Shown: positions 7,384 to 15,150 of the stretch, one piece after another | Layout: each line of letters begins with the position of its first letter | How positions within the stretch are numbered: position 1 is the first letter of the stretch | NCBI GenBank assembly: GCA_947451875.1 | Contig: CANGBE010000005.1 | Coordinates: forward strand, 1 to 20,729 | Source: Sphingomonadaceae bacterium | GTDB taxonomy: Bacteria; Pseudomonadota; Alphaproteobacteria; Sphingomonadales; Sphingomonadaceae | Direction of reading: 5' to 3' | DNA length: 20,729 nt | The notes under the pieces: generated by a model | Told to the model about the DNA's origin: nothing | Database searches by the model: none | What the model saw: only the letters and a program-made list of their open reading frames with translations | Position numbers and translations under genes: made by a program

Positions 7384-7420
7384 GAGGCACCGTGTCACGC
7401 AGACGCGAACACAGTGCCTC
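7384..7420 (-). terminator. Hairpin after the sugar operon, before lepA
   Basis: GAGGCAC (7384-7390) pairs with GTGCCTC (7414-7420), and after one mismatch GTGT (7392-7395) pairs with ACAC (7409-7412), leaving a 13-nt loop. On the minus strand it begins 9 bases after the GMC dehydrogenase stop and ends about 20 bases before the lepA start. It fits an operon-end hairpin or a 3'-stabilising stem; no T-run follows it. Confidence 0.6.
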
Positions 7421-7429
7421 TCGCAAGTA

Positions 7430-9121
7430 TCAAAGCCGCCCTGCCTTCAGTTCCTTCACGGCATAGTCCGCCGCCCGGGCAGTCAGCGCCATATAGGTAA
7501 GCGAAGGATTGACGCAGGCCGAAGAAGCCATCGCCGCGCCATCGGTGCAGAACAGGTTCGGCACTTCATGGGCCTGATTCCACTTGTTGAGTACCGAGGT
7601 TTTGGGATCATGGCCCATGCGAGCCGTGCCCATCTCGTGGATGCCCAGGCCGGGGGTGCCCGGTTCGCTGGCCTGAGAAATGACGACGCCGCCGGCCGCT
7701 TCGATCATGGCCTTGCCGTCGGCCATGATCTGCTTGACCATCTTGAATTCATTGGGGCCCATTGTGCAGTCGACATGCGGCAGTGGAATGCCCCACTTGT
7801 CCTTCTTGTTGGGGCTGAGCGTCACGCGGTTTTCCGGGTTCGGCAGCATTTCACCGAAGCCTGATATGAACGCCATCCACGGCCCGAACTTGTGCATGCC
7901 TTCCTTGAACTCGGCACCGATTCCTGCGCGGCCCGCGATGCCTTTTCCGACCATGCGCATCGCCCCGCCCTGATAGCCATAGCCGCGCAAATAGCCATCC
8001 GACTCTTCGGTTACGTTGCGGTAGCGCGGGATATAGATTCCGGTCGGGCGGCGGCCCTTGTAATACGAATCAGCCGGAGCGCCCGGCAACAGGCCCGCAG
8101 TGGACAGAGCGTACATGTGGTCCATCAGGTTCCGTCCGACTTGGTCCGAGCCATTAGCCAATCCGCGCGGGTTCGCTTCGTTGGCCGACTGGAGCAGGAT
8201 TGCAGCCGAATTGATGGTCGAGGCGTTGAGGAAGAACACCTTTGCCTCATAGGTCTTGCCGACCTTCGTCACACGGTCGATCACTCGCACGGCGGTGGCC
8301 TTCCCGGTTTTCGGGTCCTGCACGATCGAATGGACGATGGCATCGGTTACCAGCGTCAGATTGCCGGTACGCCGCGCAGCGGGCAACGACGAGGTAAGCG
8401 AGGAAAACATCGCGCCGAACGAGCAGCCGCGATCACAGATCGAACGGTTCTGGCAAGGACCGCGCCCAAGCTCTTCGTGCTGGGGTCGCGTTTCGGACAG
8501 GTTGGCATTGCGCCCAATGATGATCTTGCGGCCGGGGAACTTGGCCTCAACCGCAGCCTTCAGGAACTTCTCTCCGTCGTTGAGCTCCCAGCCGGGCAGG
8601 AACTTGCCGTCGGGCAGCTGCGGCAGGTTCTCATAGGTCCCGGCAACGCCAATGAAGTCCTCGATCTTGTCATACCAAGGGGCGATGTCGGCGTAGCGGA
8701 TCGGCCAATCGACCCCGAAGCCGTCCTTCTTGTTGGCTTCGAAATCGATGTCAGACCAACGATAGGTCTGCCGCCCCCACATGATCGAGCGACCACCGGT
8801 GTGATAACCACGGATCCAGGTGAACGGTTTGCCCTCCGGGGTGGTATAGGGGTGATCGCTGTCCTTCACCCACATCTGCTTGTTGGCGACGTTGAAGGCA
8901 TAGCACTCGCTCTGCACGGGATAGTCCCGGGCTACTTCTTCCTCTGGCACCATGTTCATGTCCGGGAATTCCCAGGGCATTTTCATGTCCGTGTAATCCT
9001 TGGCCGGATCGATATCCTTGCCACGTTCGAGCAGGAGGACCTTCAGGCCCTTTTCGCACAGTTCCTTGGCGGCGATGCCACCGGAGATACCGGAGCCGAT
9101 GACGATTGCGTCGAATTGCAT
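7430..9121 (-). CDS. FAD-dependent GMC-family sugar dehydrogenase, catalytic subunit
   Basis: The 563-residue protein begins with a Rossmann FAD site G9-S-G-I-S-G14 and E32 for the ribose. The GMC C-terminal domain has the H495-E-M-G-T-A-R-M-G block and N538-P-S-L-T, giving the usual His/Asn active-site pair. A Cys motif C223-x5-C229-x3-C233 followed by S-F-G-A matches, as I recall, the [3Fe-4S] motif of bacterial FAD-glucose dehydrogenase catalytic subunits. There is no signal peptide. It lies 15 bp downstream of a Tat-signal gamma-like subunit, so export as a folded complex is likely. Relatives include FAD-glucose dehydrogenase, glucoside 3-dehydrogenase and gluconate or fructose dehydrogenases; the sugar and oxidised carbon cannot be read from sequence. 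GGAG ahead of ATG 9121 supports the start. It is the last gene of the operon. No cytochrome c subunit is nearby. Confidence 0.92.
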   Translation of the reverse strand: MQFDAIVIGSGISGGIAAKELCEKGLKVLLLERGKDIDPAKDYTDMKMPWEFPDMNMVPEEEVARDYPVQSECYAFNVANKQMWVKDSDHPYTTPEGKPFTWIRGYHTGGRSIMWGRQTYRWSDIDFEANKKDGFGVDWPIRYADIAPWYDKIEDFIGVAGTYENLPQLPDGKFLPGWELNDGEKFLKAAVEAKFPGRKIIIGRNANLSETRPQHEELGRGPCQNRSICDRGCSFGAMFSSLTSSLPAARRTGNLTLVTDAIVHSIVQDPKTGKATAVRVIDRVTKVGKTYEAKVFFLNASTINSAAILLQSANEANPRGLANGSDQVGRNLMDHMYALSTAGLLPGAPADSYYKGRRPTGIYIPRYRNVTEESDGYLRGYGYQGGAMRMVGKGIAGRAGIGAEFKEGMHKFGPWMAFISGFGEMLPNPENRVTLSPNKKDKWGIPLPHVDCTMGPNEFKMVKQIMADGKAMIEAAGGVVISQASEPGTPGLGIHEMGTARMGHDPKTSVLNKWNQAHEVPNLFCTDGAAMASSACVNPSLTYMALTARAADYAVKELKAGRL

Positions 9122-9136
9122 TGGATAAAACTCCGG

Positions 9137-9775
9137 TTAGCCCATGATTGTGCCGAGACCCGAGAACGGGCGGCTATCCTTGGTGATCTTGAGAGAAGGC
9201 ACGAACTTGCCGGGGACGTGTTCGTAGATGATGTCCTTGGTCATTGCGGCTTCGGATGAGTAGTGCAGGCCGATGAGAAGATCTTTGATCCGGTTGTAAC
9301 CCGGATCGGCGACTGAAGCCGCAGCCCCTATCAGCGCAGCGAGACCGGAGAGCTTTTTCTTTGGCGGCACAGGCTTCAGCGCGGCCTTGTCGTAAGGGAT
9401 CAACAGTCCCTTGCGCCGTGCGGGTGTCAGCGCCGCAAAGGTCTTCTTGTCGGTTTCCAGCGCCATCTTGTCGATGGCGGCGAGCGAGGCGATCACTGTC
9501 GCCTTGGTCTCTGCCGAAGCCCAGTGCCCCATCAGCGCATCAAAACGGGGAACCACGCCCGCCTTTAGCGCGCCGGGAGTGTCCGTTTCGGGGATGAATG
9601 TATCGGCCAGCGCCGCCACGAGTGCGGTCTGCGAGGGCGTGAAGAACTTCTTGCGGACTGCCTTGCCGTTACCCTTGGGCGCAGCAAAGGCCTCTGCAGG
9701 AATAGCGGCGGCACCCAGCAGCGCAGTCATGTGCGCGATCAGGCTTCGGCGGTTCAATTCAAAGGGTGTCTGCAT
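9137..9775 (-). CDS. Gluconate 2-dehydrogenase subunit 3-family protein, Tat-exported partner of the GMC enzyme
   Basis: The 212-residue protein starts with a twin-arginine-type signal: L-N-R9-R10-S-L-I, a hydrophobic stretch (about 12-31) and an A-F-A-A-P cleavage-like site. The mature part has F-F-T-P-S-Q-T-A-L-V-A-A-L-A-D-T-F-I-P-E-T-D-T-P-G-A, the hallmark opening of the family, and L-L-I-G-L-H-Y near the end. In known complexes this gamma subunit lacks a cofactor and carries the FAD catalytic subunit through the Tat pathway. A longer frame begins at a TTG (9808) inside the upstream gene. The ATG at 9775 is preferred because AGGA lies 8 bases before it and the Tat signal then starts properly. 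Gaps are 14 bp upstream and 15 bp downstream, consistent with an operon. Confidence 0.9.
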   Translation of the reverse strand: MQTPFELNRRSLIAHMTALLGAAAIPAEAFAAPKGNGKAVRKKFFTPSQTALVAALADTFIPETDTPGALKAGVVPRFDALMGHWASAETKATVIASLAAIDKMALETDKKTFAALTPARRKGLLIPYDKAALKPVPPKKKLSGLAALIGAAASVADPGYNRIKDLLIGLHYSSEAAMTKDIIYEHVPGKFVPSLKITKDSRPFSGLGTIMG

Positions 9776-9789
9776 GGCTTTCGTCCTGT

Positions 9790-10647
9790 TCAAATCTGGT
9801 TCCAGCAATCGCGGATGTAGGCATAACCTTCGGTATAGACCTCTTCCGGGCTGGCGAAGAAATCGCGCCAGACGCGGGTGGCGGCGGCGAGTTCGGGCAG
9901 GGCCTTGCCGAAGGCCTCGATCGTCAGCCAGCCATCGTAGCCCACGCCTTTCAGCGCAGCGATAGTCTCGCGGATCCTGGCATGGCCGCGACCCGGCGTC
10001 CCGCGATCATTCTCGCTGATGTGCACGTGGTTTACGTGGCCATTGGCCCATGCCGTGTGGAAGGCGGCCAGCGGGTCTTTCTCTTCGATGTTGGCGTGGA
10101 AAGTATCGTAGAGGATACCGAAGCCGGGTTCGTTCAGCCGCTCCAGATAGGCACTCGATTGCTCGCAGGTGTTGAGCAGATAGCATTCAAAGCGGTTGAG
10201 CGGTTCAAGCGCGCAGATCAGTCCGGCATCGCGCGCCTTTTGCGCCACTTGGGCATGAACCCCGGCGCAGCGGTCAAGCTCGGCCTCGCTCGGTCCTTCG
10301 CCCGAAAACACGCCGAGCGGCTGGAACCACGGGCCGACAAGTGCCTGCGCGCCCAAAGCCTCGCAGCAATCGATCACGCGGTTCAGGTGATCGACCCCCG
10401 CCAACCGCGCTGCTGCATCGGCCGAGATCGGGCTGTGCGCCTCATCCGGGATCAGCGCCACTGCCGTGCGCTGCAGGCCCAGATCGTCAAGCACGCCCGC
10501 CAGCCAGCGATAGTGCGAGACATCGGACGGGTCGAACACGGGCACTTCCACCCCGTCAAACCCCGTTTCCTTCAGCGCCTTGAGCACCGGCACATGATCC
10601 TCGGTCACGTGTCCGGTCCATAGCAGCAGGTTCATGCCGATTTTCAT
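9790..10647 (-). CDS. TIM-barrel sugar isomerase/epimerase, D-tagatose (allulose) 3-epimerase-like
   Basis: The 285-residue protein has the TIM-barrel AP-endonuclease-2 fold typical of ketose 3-epimerases. The metal ligands are recognisable: E148 in L-E-P-L-N-R-F-E, D181 in Y-D-T-F-H-A-N-I-E-E, H209 in H-V-H-I-S-E-N-D-R-G and E244 in I-E-A-F-G. Substrate residues H184 and R215 also match D-tagatose 3-epimerase positions as I recall them. The pattern suggests a Mn-dependent enzyme on a ketose or a 3-keto sugar. Six bp separate it from the MFS gene upstream, and 14 bp follow before the gamma subunit gene. Within this operon it could act on a 3-keto-glycoside or its product rather than on free tagatose. 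It is distantly related to the other TIM-barrel protein at 11987-13033 but clearly a different subgroup. Confidence 0.88.
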   Translation of the reverse strand: MKIGMNLLLWTGHVTEDHVPVLKALKETGFDGVEVPVFDPSDVSHYRWLAGVLDDLGLQRTAVALIPDEAHSPISADAAARLAGVDHLNRVIDCCEALGAQALVGPWFQPLGVFSGEGPSEAELDRCAGVHAQVAQKARDAGLICALEPLNRFECYLLNTCEQSSAYLERLNEPGFGILYDTFHANIEEKDPLAAFHTAWANGHVNHVHISENDRGTPGRGHARIRETIAALKGVGYDGWLTIEAFGKALPELAAATRVWRDFFASPEEVYTEGYAYIRDCWNQI

Positions 10648-10653
10648 GGGTGA

Positions 10654-11952
10654 TCAGCCTTTCTTGCCGCGTTCGAAGAGCCAGACGACGCCGAAGACAA
10701 AGAACAGCACGACCGGAATGACCGAGATCGTCTTGAACGAAACTTCAGCGGCGTGAACCAATGCTTCGTGCATTCCGGGGCTGCCGGGCTGCAGCGCAGC
10801 GAAGGCATCTGCTCCGCCTGCCTTTTCGAGCTTGGCGGTGTCATAGATCTTGCCGATCTTTGGCAGGACCAGATAAATCGCCAGAGCACCCGAGAAATTG
10901 ACAAGGCCAATCCCCCACGAGCCACTGCGCGGATAACGGCGGGCGATTGCCGCCAGCATCGTCGGCCACATGAAGCAGACGCCGACTGCCCACAGTGTCG
11001 CGGCGAACAGCGCGGTGAAGGGCGAATTTGCGGTGCTCAGCAGGAACAGGCCGATTGCCGCAGGAATAGTGCTGATGCACAGCAGCCCCATGTCGGAAAA
11101 GCGGTGCTCGAGCGGCCCGGCAAAGTGGCGCATGGCGAACATGATCGCCGAGACATAGACCATCAGCAGAATGCCCTGCATGCCCACAGTCTCAGTCAGC
11201 GCGACCTGAACCCAAGCACCCGGCGCGAGTTCAGCTGAGGCGGTAAGGAACATGATCGCTGGGAAAATCCAGAAGCCGGGATGCTTGAACGGTTCGGCCA
11301 TCATTTCGGCGAAGGGTACGCCCGCAACCGTGCTTTCGGTCTTGGGGAAGGTATGCCGCATCGCCCATAGGCTCAGAACCACACCGGGGATCATCAGCAA
11401 CGCGATCAGACCGCGCCAGCCAAGAACCGGGCCAAGCAGAAGTGCGCTGAGCAGGCCGCCGACGATCATACCCGCCGGCCACCACGCGTGCAGCGTGTTG
11501 AGCTTGCCGGTCTTGTCGTCAGGATAGATCGAGGTTGTCAGCGCGTTGATCGAACCTTCGGTCGCGCCCCAGCCAAAGCCGGTGAAGATCATGCCGGCAG
11601 TCAGCACGCCATAGACCGCATCAAAACTGCCTGCGCTTGGAGCCATCAGGATCAGGATCGGGCCGGCAATAAAGCTGGCGGCGGCGAACATCAGGATGCG
11701 CTTGGCCCCGATCTTGTCGAGCAGCGGACTGATTATCAGCAAGCTGATGGCAAAGCCCAGAAAAGCATTGCCCAATGCCGAACCGATCAGCTCGCCCGAC
11801 CGCTCAGCGGCGGTCGGATCGAACAGTTCGAGCTTCATTGCTTCGGACGCGCCGCCGCGGATCGAATTGGCCAGCGCCGCAGTGAACAGCGCCAGCACGC
11901 TGATCCAGAAAATTGCCCGGTGATTTGCCGGTGGACCCTTCGGTTCGGTCAT
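10654..11952 (-). CDS. MFS transporter, probable sugar or sugar-acid permease
   Basis: The 432-residue hydrophobic protein has about 12 predicted membrane segments, with the loop 2-3 motif of MFS altered to L-D-K-I-G-A-K-R (about residues 77-84), a long central loop around residues 205-225 and a positively charged C-terminal tail. Segment G-F-G-W-G-A-T-E-G-S-I-N in the fourth helix region recalls the FucP/NanT-like sugar MFS branches, but no specific family is certain. The start is ATG 11952 with a purine-rich GGAGAGGGG ahead of it. It lies 34 bp after one TIM-barrel gene and 6 bp before the other, so it most likely imports the substrate or an intermediate of this pathway. It is not related in detail to the plus-strand XylE-like porter, so the locus has two distinct permeases. 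Confidence 0.88.
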   Translation of the reverse strand: MTEPKGPPANHRAIFWISVLALFTAALANSIRGGASEAMKLELFDPTAAERSGELIGSALGNAFLGFAISLLIISPLLDKIGAKRILMFAAASFIAGPILILMAPSAGSFDAVYGVLTAGMIFTGFGWGATEGSINALTTSIYPDDKTGKLNTLHAWWPAGMIVGGLLSALLLGPVLGWRGLIALLMIPGVVLSLWAMRHTFPKTESTVAGVPFAEMMAEPFKHPGFWIFPAIMFLTASAELAPGAWVQVALTETVGMQGILLMVYVSAIMFAMRHFAGPLEHRFSDMGLLCISTIPAAIGLFLLSTANSPFTALFAATLWAVGVCFMWPTMLAAIARRYPRSGSWGIGLVNFSGALAIYLVLPKIGKIYDTAKLEKAGGADAFAALQPGSPGMHEALVHAAEVSFKTISVIPVVLFFVFGVVWLFERGKKG

Positions 11953-11986
11953 TGTCTTTATCCCCTCTCCAACTCGTATTCTTGTT

Positions 11987-13033
11987 TTAGCTCAGCCCCA
12001 GAACCTGCCGGACGAAGCCCAGATCAGCTCCTGTTCCGGCGAAATCGTCAAACGCTTTGTCCGCTTTGCGGATCATGTGCTTGGCTATGAATGGCGCGCC
12101 TTCAGCGGCGCCTTGCTCAGGATGTTTGTAGGCGCATTCCCATTCGAGCACGGCCCAGCCATCATAGCCGTGATGGGTCAGCTTGGTGAAAATGCCGGTA
12201 AAGTCGATCTGGCCATCGCCCAGCGAGCGGAAGCGGCCCGGGCGCTCGGCCCAGCCGGAATAGGAGCCATAGACCCCCGCGCGGCCATTGGGGCGGAACT
12301 CCGCGTCCTTCACATGGAAGGCCTTGATCCGCTCGTGATAGATGTCGATGAATGCCAGATAGTCGAGCTGCTGCAGCACGAAGTGGCTGGGATCATAGAG
12401 GATATTGGCGCGCGGGTGGTTGCCGACGGCCTCCAGGAAGCGTTCGAAAGTCACGCCATCATGCAGGTCTTCGCCGGGATGGATTTCATAGCAGGCATCA
12501 ACGCCGTGCTCGTCAAACACATCAAGGATCGGCTTCCAGCGGCGGGCGAGTTCGGCGAAACCTTCCTCGACCAGACCTGCGGGACGCTGCGGCCAAGGAT
12601 AGACCATGTGCCACATCAGCGCGCCCGAGAACGTCGCGTGGGCGGTACAGCCAAAGCGCTGGCTGGCCTTGGCGGCGAGCTTCAGCTGGTTCACCGCCCA
12701 TTCGGTGCGGGCCGGAACGTTGCCGTGCAGCTCGGCAGGGGCAAAGCCATCGAACAGCGTGTCATAGGCGGGGTGCGTGGCAACGAGCTGGCCCTGCAGG
12801 TGGGTGGAAAGCTCGGTCACCTCAACGCCATTTGCGGCGCAGATGCCCTTTACTTCGTCGACATAGGTCTGGCTTTCCGCCGCTTTTTCGAGGTCAAACA
12901 GACGGCCGTCCCAAGTCGGGATCTGCACGCCCTTGTAGCCGAGATCGCCCATATATTTGGTGATCGAATCGAGCGAGTTGAACGGCGCTTCGTCGCTGGC
13001 GAATTGGGCGAGAAAAACGGCTGGGCCCTTCAT
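11987..13033 (-). CDS. TIM-barrel sugar phosphate isomerase/epimerase-family protein (keto-glycoside type)
   Basis: This is a 348-residue protein. The start M-K-G-P-A-V-F-L-A-Q-F is a recognisable opening of a subgroup often found beside Gfo/Idh dehydrogenases. Candidate metal ligands are E183 in C-Y-E-I-H-P-G-E-D-L, D214 in Y-D-P-S-H-F, H240 in F-H-V-K-D-A-E and E297 in V-L-E-W-E. Related proteins epimerise, eliminate or hydrolyse 3-keto sugars; the exact reaction is unknown. A longer frame uses a TTG at 13048, but AAAGGA with 6-bp spacing precedes ATG 13033, and only this start leaves 11 bp after the upstream stop. Placed directly after the Gfo/Idh gene, it likely uses that enzyme's product. 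Confidence 0.9.
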   Translation of the reverse strand: MKGPAVFLAQFASDEAPFNSLDSITKYMGDLGYKGVQIPTWDGRLFDLEKAAESQTYVDEVKGICAANGVEVTELSTHLQGQLVATHPAYDTLFDGFAPAELHGNVPARTEWAVNQLKLAAKASQRFGCTAHATFSGALMWHMVYPWPQRPAGLVEEGFAELARRWKPILDVFDEHGVDACYEIHPGEDLHDGVTFERFLEAVGNHPRANILYDPSHFVLQQLDYLAFIDIYHERIKAFHVKDAEFRPNGRAGVYGSYSGWAERPGRFRSLGDGQIDFTGIFTKLTHHGYDGWAVLEWECAYKHPEQGAAEGAPFIAKHMIRKADKAFDDFAGTGADLGFVRQVLGLS

Positions 13034-13044
13034 GGAGCGTCCTT

Positions 13045-14184
13045 TCAAAGATCAACCCAGACCGCGCCTTGGCGGCTGGAGTCAAGGCTCGCACGGAGGA
13101 AGCGCATACCCTTCAGGGCATCGTCCATCGTCGCGTAGCCGGGTTCGTCTGCTGGCGTGGGAGCACCACGAAGCTGTTCGCCAAAGGCGCGGTAGATGTT
13201 GGCGAAGGCTTCGAGATAGCCCTCGGGGTGGCCGCCCGGCGTGCGCTGGATCGCCAGCACATCGCTCGCCAAATAGGCGCGGTTAGCCCCGGCGTGCCAG
13301 ATCTCGGTCGGCTTGTCGCGATAGCCGATGCGCATGGTGTTGGGCTCTTCCTGCCGCCAGTGCAGCCCGGCTTCATCGCAATAGACCGAGATGGCGAGGT
13401 CGTTGATGTCACCCACCAGCACCTGACTGGCGGTGAGCGTGCCCTTGCCGCCGCCCGATAGGCGGAACAGCGCCGCGCCATCGTCGTCGATGCGGCGGCC
13501 GGGCAGCATGGTCAGCTCGGCGCAGATCGCGGTTATGTCTTCGCCGGTGATGAACTCAGCAAGGTTGGCGGCGTGCGTGCCGATATCGCCAAAAGCCCCG
13601 GCATCGCCCGACTGCGCCGGATCGACGCGCCACGCGGCCTGCTTGTTGCCTTCAAGGTCAGAGGCACGGCTCAGCCAGTCCTGCGTGTATTTGACCGCCA
13701 CTCGGCGGACCTTGCCGAACTGGCCCGATGTCACCATGGCCCTCGCCTGCTTGACCAGCGGATAGCCGGTGTAGGTATGTGTTACGGCAATCCGCCGCCC
13801 GGTGCGCGCCGCGGCATCGGCGATGGCCTGCGCATTGGCGAGGCTGTCTGCCAGCGGCTTGTCGACGATCACATCGAACCCGGCCTCCATCGCCGCGATG
13901 GCTGGCGGGGCGTGCATGTGGTTGGGGGTGACGATCGATACGACCTCGATCCGCTGCTCCGCAGGCAGAGCAGCCTCAACCTCAAGCATTTCGGCCCACG
14001 AGCCATATGTGCGCGCTGGATCGACGCCGATCTCTGCACCCGATGCTTTCGATTTTTCTGCGGTCGAGGAAAAGGCTCCGGCGACCAGTTGCCAGTTCCC
14101 GGCAATCGCCGCCGCCGTGCGGTGGACGCCGCCGATGAAGGCGCCTTGCCCGCCGCCGATCATGCCATAGCGAATGGGCCTCAT
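13045..14184 (-). CDS. Gfo/Idh/MocA-family NAD(P)-dependent sugar dehydrogenase
   Basis: This is 379 residues. The Rossmann NAD site is Y-G-M-I-G10-G-G-Q-G-A. The family E-K-P motif appears as D108-K109-P110, a conservative change that keeps the catalytic Lys. The likely active-site pair is D200 and H204 in D-I-G-T-H-A-A-N-L-A-E-F. The family includes ThuB-type, levoglucosan and glucoside 3-dehydrogenases as well as inositol dehydrogenase, so oxidation at C3 of a glycoside is plausible. The start ATG overlaps the stop of the ThuA-like gene by four bases (ATGA), implying translational coupling. Pairing with ThuA resembles the rhizobial ThuA/ThuB trehalose genes. There is no signal peptide, so it acts in the cytoplasm, in contrast to the exported FAD dehydrogenase of the same operon. 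Confidence 0.93.
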   Translation of the reverse strand: MRPIRYGMIGGGQGAFIGGVHRTAAAIAGNWQLVAGAFSSTAEKSKASGAEIGVDPARTYGSWAEMLEVEAALPAEQRIEVVSIVTPNHMHAPPAIAAMEAGFDVIVDKPLADSLANAQAIADAAARTGRRIAVTHTYTGYPLVKQARAMVTSGQFGKVRRVAVKYTQDWLSRASDLEGNKQAAWRVDPAQSGDAGAFGDIGTHAANLAEFITGEDITAICAELTMLPGRRIDDDGAALFRLSGGGKGTLTASQVLVGDINDLAISVYCDEAGLHWRQEEPNTMRIGYRDKPTEIWHAGANRAYLASDVLAIQRTPGGHPEGYLEAFANIYRAFGEQLRGAPTPADEPGYATMDDALKGMRFLRASLDSSRQGAVWVDL

Positions 14185-15083
14185 GGGGCTTTGCTCGCTT
14201 CAGCGGTTGGCGCGCAGTCCTTGGCGTTCTTGTCGAGCGACCAAGCCACTGCATTGGCCAGCAAGGTCTTAGTCTCGGGCTCAGCAAAGGCCTCGGCACG
14301 GTGGCCAAAGGCGGTGTAGAACGCCCGGCCCTTACCCATGCAGTGCGACCAGGCCACCGGATGATCTGCGCCCATGCGCAGGTTTTTGCCGAACATTCCT
14401 TCCGGATTGTAGGTCTTTTCATCGACGGTAACGAGCACGTAGATGCCCTTGGCGCGCGGCGACTTGTCGAAGGAATACCATTCCTCGGTGCGCTGCCACG
14501 AAGCCGGTAGTCCCTGTGTGATGGCATGTGTCTTGTCTTCGACGTTGGCCGTCGCCTGCTGGAACTGCGGCTTCATCGTGTGCATGGTGAACTTCGCGCC
14601 GATCACCTCGTTCTGGTACCACGGCCAACCTTCGTGGCTGTTATCGCCCGCCGCGTGGAGCCCGACATAGCCGCCGCCATTGGCGATGAAGGCCTTGAAT
14701 GCCGCCTGCTGATCGGCGGAGAACACATCGCCGCTGACATTGTTGAACACCACGGCATCAAACTTTGCGAGAACGTCCGGGGTGAAAGCTGCGCCGTTTT
14801 CGGTCTCGAACACGCCCCAGCCCTTTTCCTTCGCGAGGTTTGCGAAATAGGCATTGCCAGCAGGAATGGACTCCTCATGCCGGAATGCGTTGGTCTTCGA
14901 GAAGACGAGGATTGCTGGGTGCTTCAGGTCGGCAGGAATTGGTGGTGCGACCGTTTCATGGTCGTGTTTGCCGCCCAGCAGAACTCGCTGAATGGTATCC
15001 CAATAGCGAAATGCCTGGATGGCGATGAACGCCAAAAACGCCAAAAACAGCCACATCACGACCTTAAGGATCTTGCGCAACAT
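14181..15083 (-). CDS. Membrane-anchored ThuA-like domain protein
   Basis: This is 300 residues from ATG 15083, which is preceded by GGAGAGG at 5 bases. The longer frame starts with TTG at 15134 and is less likely. Residues 5-24 are a single hydrophobic helix (I-L-K-V-V-M-W-L-F-L-A-F-L), suggesting an anchored domain outside the cytoplasm. The ThuA fold follows: F-R-H-E-E (67-71), V-V-F-N-N-V-S-G-D (111-119), G-G-G-Y-V-G-L-H-A-A-G-D (136-147), an E-E-W-Y-S-F segment and R-M-G-A-D-H-P-V-A-W near the end. ThuA is a class-I glutamine-amidotransferase-like domain linked to sugar and trehalose catabolism, with poorly defined chemistry. Its stop overlaps the Gfo/Idh start. A 5-bp palindrome lies just upstream. 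Confidence 0.88.
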   Translation of the reverse strand: MLRKILKVVMWLFLAFLAFIAIQAFRYWDTIQRVLLGGKHDHETVAPPIPADLKHPAILVFSKTNAFRHEESIPAGNAYFANLAKEKGWGVFETENGAAFTPDVLAKFDAVVFNNVSGDVFSADQQAAFKAFIANGGGYVGLHAAGDNSHEGWPWYQNEVIGAKFTMHTMKPQFQQATANVEDKTHAITQGLPASWQRTEEWYSFDKSPRAKGIYVLVTVDEKTYNPEGMFGKNLRMGADHPVAWSHCMGKGRAFYTAFGHRAEAFAEPETKTLLANAVAWSLDKNAKDCAPTAEASKAP

Positions 15084-15112
15084 CACAGCCTCTCCACAAT
15101 TCGGAGTATCTA

Positions 15113-15127
15113 ACTGGCCTGACCAGT
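15113..15127. promoter_or_regulatory. Candidate operator palindrome upstream of thuA-like gene
   Basis: ACTGG (15113-15117) and CCAGT (15123-15127) form an inverted repeat around CCTGA in the 67-bp gap between xylA and the ThuA-like gene. The TGG-N5-CCA core resembles GntR/FadR-type sites, but there is no second copy in the window and no cognate regulator nearby. It might mark an internal promoter; this is speculative. Confidence 0.3.
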
Positions 15128-15150
15128 AAGTCAATTCAAGTTTTGAACTA

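Noticed and set aside
7892..9259. A 455-codon plus-strand frame opposite the GMC gene
   Set aside because: It is antisense to a clear FAD dehydrogenase with all motifs. High-GC codon bias produces long antisense frames, and its protein has no recognisable motif.
9776..9808. TTG-initiated N-terminal extension of the gamma-like subunit
   Set aside because: It would overlap the upstream gene and place 11 residues before the Tat signal. The ATG at 9775 has AGGA at proper distance.
12077..13138. A 353-codon plus-strand frame opposite the TIM-barrel gene
   Set aside because: It is a shadow of the real minus-strand gene; it shows no family signature.
15084..15134. TTG-initiated extension of the ThuA-like protein
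   Set aside because: The ATG at 15083 has GGAGAGG at 5 bases, and the extension covers the probable regulatory gap.
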